Below the pieces are notes generated by a model. It had not been told where the DNA came from, did not search any database, and saw nothing but the letters and a program-made list of their open reading frames with translations. The position numbers were made by a program, and so were the translations under genes. DNA of 7,981 bases from Halovenus sp. (GTDB taxonomy: Archaea; Halobacteriota; Halobacteria; Halobacteriales; Haloarculaceae), in NCBI GenBank assembly GCA_003551265.1, contig PUMG01000233.1, forward strand, positions 1 to 7,981, in the 5' to 3' direction. Below, piece by piece: positions 6,229 to 7,981 of the stretch; within the stretch, counting starts at the first letter, position 1, and each line of letters opens with the position of its first letter.

Positions 6229-6308
6229 ACCAAATCTACCCGGTACAGATACGACACGTGTAAACATATACTTTTCTACATATATGCCAGAATATACGTA
6301 TATTTATC
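6229..6308 (-). promoter_or_regulatory. AT-rich, palindrome-rich promoter region of the lipoprotein gene
   Basis: In otherwise GC-rich DNA, 6261-6308 is strongly AT-rich. On the minus strand AGAAAAG (6271-6277) followed by TATATG (6265-6270) forms a BRE plus TATA, centre about 6267. This predicts a start near 6241 and a leader of about 13 bases before ATG 6228. Perfect palindromes surround it: AATATACGTATATT (6291-6304), CATATATG (6279-6286), and ACACGTGT (6254-6261) between the TATA box and the predicted start. They look like operator candidates, though AT-rich DNA makes short palindromes more likely by chance. Confidence 0.55.
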
Positions 6309-6719
6309 TTACATGTATTCAATCTCGCAATCACCCGTATCGTTAGCTTCGAACTGGTTGGCGTCACAGACATCGTCGTTGACGGTCGAGTCTTCGTGTA
6401 CCCAGACGCCCCACTCCTGGCTGTTCCGGAGCGTCGAATTCGAAATCGAGACGAACGCTTCCCGGTGGCGTCTTCCGACGTGGACGGCCCCTTCCATCTC
6501 ACCGCCACCGCCGTACTCGACGACGACGTTGTCGAGTGTATTGTCCTCGTCTGTGGCACTCGAGATATACAGTCCCTTCCACCAGCCTGGCGTCTCTTCT
6601 GTTCCGGTGAAGACGATTGGCTCGTCGTCTCGCCCCTCAGCGACAAATCTGCTGCCGTCTCGGACGTGCAGTTGGCCTCCCTCCTGGAAGTAAAATTCTG
6701 CTCCAGCCTGGATTTCCAC
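6309..6719 (-). repeat. Beta-helix repeat unit 3 (C-terminal, incomplete)
   Basis: Starts at VEIQAGAEFYF and keeps the first half closely related to unit 2. The second half has diverged (GAVHVGRRHREAFVSISNST, then LRNSQEWGVWVHED), and the unit stops before the VVDIEGAD linker seen in the other two. Confidence 0.8.
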
Positions 6720-7981
6720 GTCCGTGTCCGTGAGACGGGTCTCCTCGTCCATGCGATAGGGGACGTCAAGTGCCTGCCACTGTAGCGTCGCATCGTCGAT
6801 ATCTGCTCCCTCGATATCGACCACATCTTCGCCGTTACCGGTGTAGTCTGAGTCGCTGTCCAGGTAATGCATGTTGTTCGCACTGGTCAGAACGGCCCCG
6901 GCATCGTTGCTGACGTAGCTATTTTCGCTGGAGTCGGGGAGGTCGGACTCCGTGTGAACGTACAGACCGTAGCTCTCGCTGTGACGAAGCGTACAGTTAG
7001 TCATCGTCAACCGAGCCTCGCGGTGACGTCTCCCGACCTGGACGGTCCCTCTCCGATCACCGCCACCACCGTATTCAACGAGCGCGTTTCGCAACTGGTT
7101 GTCCTCGTCTGTGGAACTCGAAATATACAGCCCGTTCCACCATCCCGGAGTCTCTTCGGTTCCGGTGAAGACGATTGGCTCGTCGTCTGTTCCCGCAGCC
7201 ACGAAGGTACTTCCACTGCGAATATGTAGTGTGCCATCCTCTCGAACGTGAAACGCAGCACCGGCCTCGATTGTCAGGTCTGTATCTGTCACGCGAGTGC
7301 TGTCACCTATCCGATACGGGACGTTGAGGGCATCCCACCTCACGGTCACATCCTCGAGATCTGCTCCCTCGATATCGACGACGTCCTCGCCGTTACCGGT
7401 GTAGTCTGAGTTACCATCCAGGTAGTGTATGTTGTTCGCACTGGTCAGAACCGCCCCTGCATCGTTGTCCACGTACTCGTTGCGTGTTGAATCCGGAAAG
7501 TCTGAGTCCACGTGGACGGACAGACCGTAGCTCTCGCTGTGGCGAAGCGTACAGTTGGTCATCGTCAACCGGGCCTCGCGATGACGTCTCCCGACCTGGA
7601 CGGTGCCTTCCAGTTCACCACCACCGCCGTACTCCACGACCACATAGTTCAGCAGGTTCGCATCGCTGTGGGACGAACTCACGTGGACACCACGCCATGA
7701 ACCCGGCGAACTCTCGGTCCCAGTGAACAGAATCGGTTCATCTTCGGTCCCATCAGCAACGAGTTCTCCGCCGTCGACAACCTGGAGAGAGACGTCTTCA
7801 TAGAACTCGACGACCGTTCCGGGTTCAATCGTCAGCGTCGACGAAATCTCGATATCGTCAGTCACGACGTAGATAGTATCCGCCGAGAGCGTCCGGGATT
7901 CGGAGATGTCTTCGTCAATCTCCGCTGTTTCGTCGGGACGGTCGAACTCGTAGTCGTCGTCCACCGCACCGACGTCACCAG
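6309..7981 (-). CDS. Right-handed parallel beta-helix repeat surface protein, 5'-partial
   Basis: The frame runs from the right edge (GDVGAVDDDYEFDRPDE...) to TAA 6309-6311, giving 556 visible residues; the start and any export signal lie off the window. The GTG at 7964 is in frame but follows open codons, so it is probably not the start. The sequence has the rungs of a parallel beta-helix: STLTIEPGTVVEFYED, then GELVADGTEDEPILFTG, WRGVHVSS, VVVEYGGGG and NCTLRHSESYGL, repeated three times with a period of 186 codons. Such proteins are usually extracellular and bind or cleave polysaccharide, or act as adhesins; no catalytic residues can be assigned here. The protein is strongly acidic. The third repeat is incomplete and ends in a tail with two cysteines (DDVCDANQFEANDTGDCEIEYM). 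The lipoprotein gene follows after 80 bases but seems to have its own promoter. Confidence 0.88.
   Translation of the reverse strand, partial: GDVGAVDDDYEFDRPDETAEIDEDISESRTLSADTIYVVTDDIEISSTLTIEPGTVVEFYEDVSLQVVDGGELVADGTEDEPILFTGTESSPGSWRGVHVSSSHSDANLLNYVVVEYGGGGELEGTVQVGRRHREARLTMTNCTLRHSESYGLSVHVDSDFPDSTRNEYVDNDAGAVLTSANNIHYLDGNSDYTGNGEDVVDIEGADLEDVTVRWDALNVPYRIGDSTRVTDTDLTIEAGAAFHVREDGTLHIRSGSTFVAAGTDDEPIVFTGTEETPGWWNGLYISSSTDEDNQLRNALVEYGGGGDRRGTVQVGRRHREARLTMTNCTLRHSESYGLYVHTESDLPDSSENSYVSNDAGAVLTSANNMHYLDSDSDYTGNGEDVVDIEGADIDDATLQWQALDVPYRMDEETRLTDTDVEIQAGAEFYFQEGGQLHVRDGSRFVAEGRDDEPIVFTGTEETPGWWKGLYISSATDEDNTLDNVVVEYGGGGEMEGAVHVGRRHREAFVSISNSTLRNSQEWGVWVHEDSTVNDDVCDANQFEANDTGDCEIEYM
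6720..7277 (-). repeat. Beta-helix repeat unit 2 (middle), apparent hybrid of units 3 and 1
   Basis: Unit of 558 bp starting at LTIEAGAAFHV. Its first half (DDEPIVFTGTEETPGWW, GLYISS, TDEDN) matches unit 3, including a 26-base identical stretch (CGGTGAAG... at 7163 and 6605), while its second half matches unit 1. The switch falls near VEYGGGG. Confidence 0.85.
7278..7835 (-). repeat. Beta-helix repeat unit 1 (N-terminal)
   Basis: Unit of 558 bp starting at LTIEPGTVVEF. Its second half (GTVQVGRRHREARLTMTNC, then TLRHSESYGL) is nearly identical to that of unit 2. Over 7521-7607 against 6963-7049 only five of 87 bases differ, four of them silent. Its first half (EDEPILFTGTESSPGSW) is clearly different from units 2 and 3. 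Confidence 0.85.

Noticed and set aside
6309..7981. Tandem repeats as a CRISPR array or mobile element
   Set aside because: The 558-bp repeats are in frame, code for beta-helix rungs and have no spacers, terminal inverted repeats or target duplications.

Overview
The window comes from a haloarchaeon (class Halobacteria). The evidence is GC-rich DNA with strong third-position GC, very acidic predicted proteins, a Tat signal peptide with a lipobox-like end, a TatA with the family's strongly acidic tail, and promoters made of a purine-rich BRE plus a TATA box with little or no leader. The genus cannot be fixed from the sequence alone.

Layout, left half (1-3195). A polytopic membrane protein of unknown function is cut by the left edge (1-984) and carries a clear internal duplication. 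It is followed by a SnoaL/NTF2-like small protein (1028-1384). A minus-strand tatA (1381-1683) meets that gene tail to tail, the two sharing a palindromic CTAG as stop codons. Divergent from tatA is a one-cysteine peroxiredoxin (1813-2295), with an 8-bp inverted repeat in the space between them. An HD-superfamily metal-dependent phosphohydrolase follows (2362-3195).

Layout, right half (3235-7981). All genes here are on the minus strand and all look membrane-bound or exported. Read in the direction of transcription they are: a parallel beta-helix surface protein whose N-terminus is cut by the right edge (6309-7981); an AT-rich promoter region full of palindromes; a Tat-exported probable lipoprotein of unknown function (4672-6228); a 196-base gap holding a doubtful 65-codon reading frame; a DUF3592 membrane protein (4014-4475); and a GIDE/BAM-domain membrane protein (3235-4080). 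The last two overlap in different frames at a run of five G. A -1 frame change there would join them into one 413-residue protein with a sensible membrane topology.

How the genes fit together. TatA is part of the translocase that would export the twin-arginine lipoprotein and probably the beta-helix protein. Its presence here may be coincidence, since Tat is the main export route in these organisms. The peroxiredoxin, HD hydrolase and SnoaL-like protein look like ordinary housekeeping or stress genes. No RNA genes, insertion sequences or CRISPR arrays were seen. The strongest leads are the DUF3592/GIDE frame junction, the hybrid middle repeat of the beta-helix gene, the duplicated membrane protein at the left edge, and the palindrome-rich promoter.
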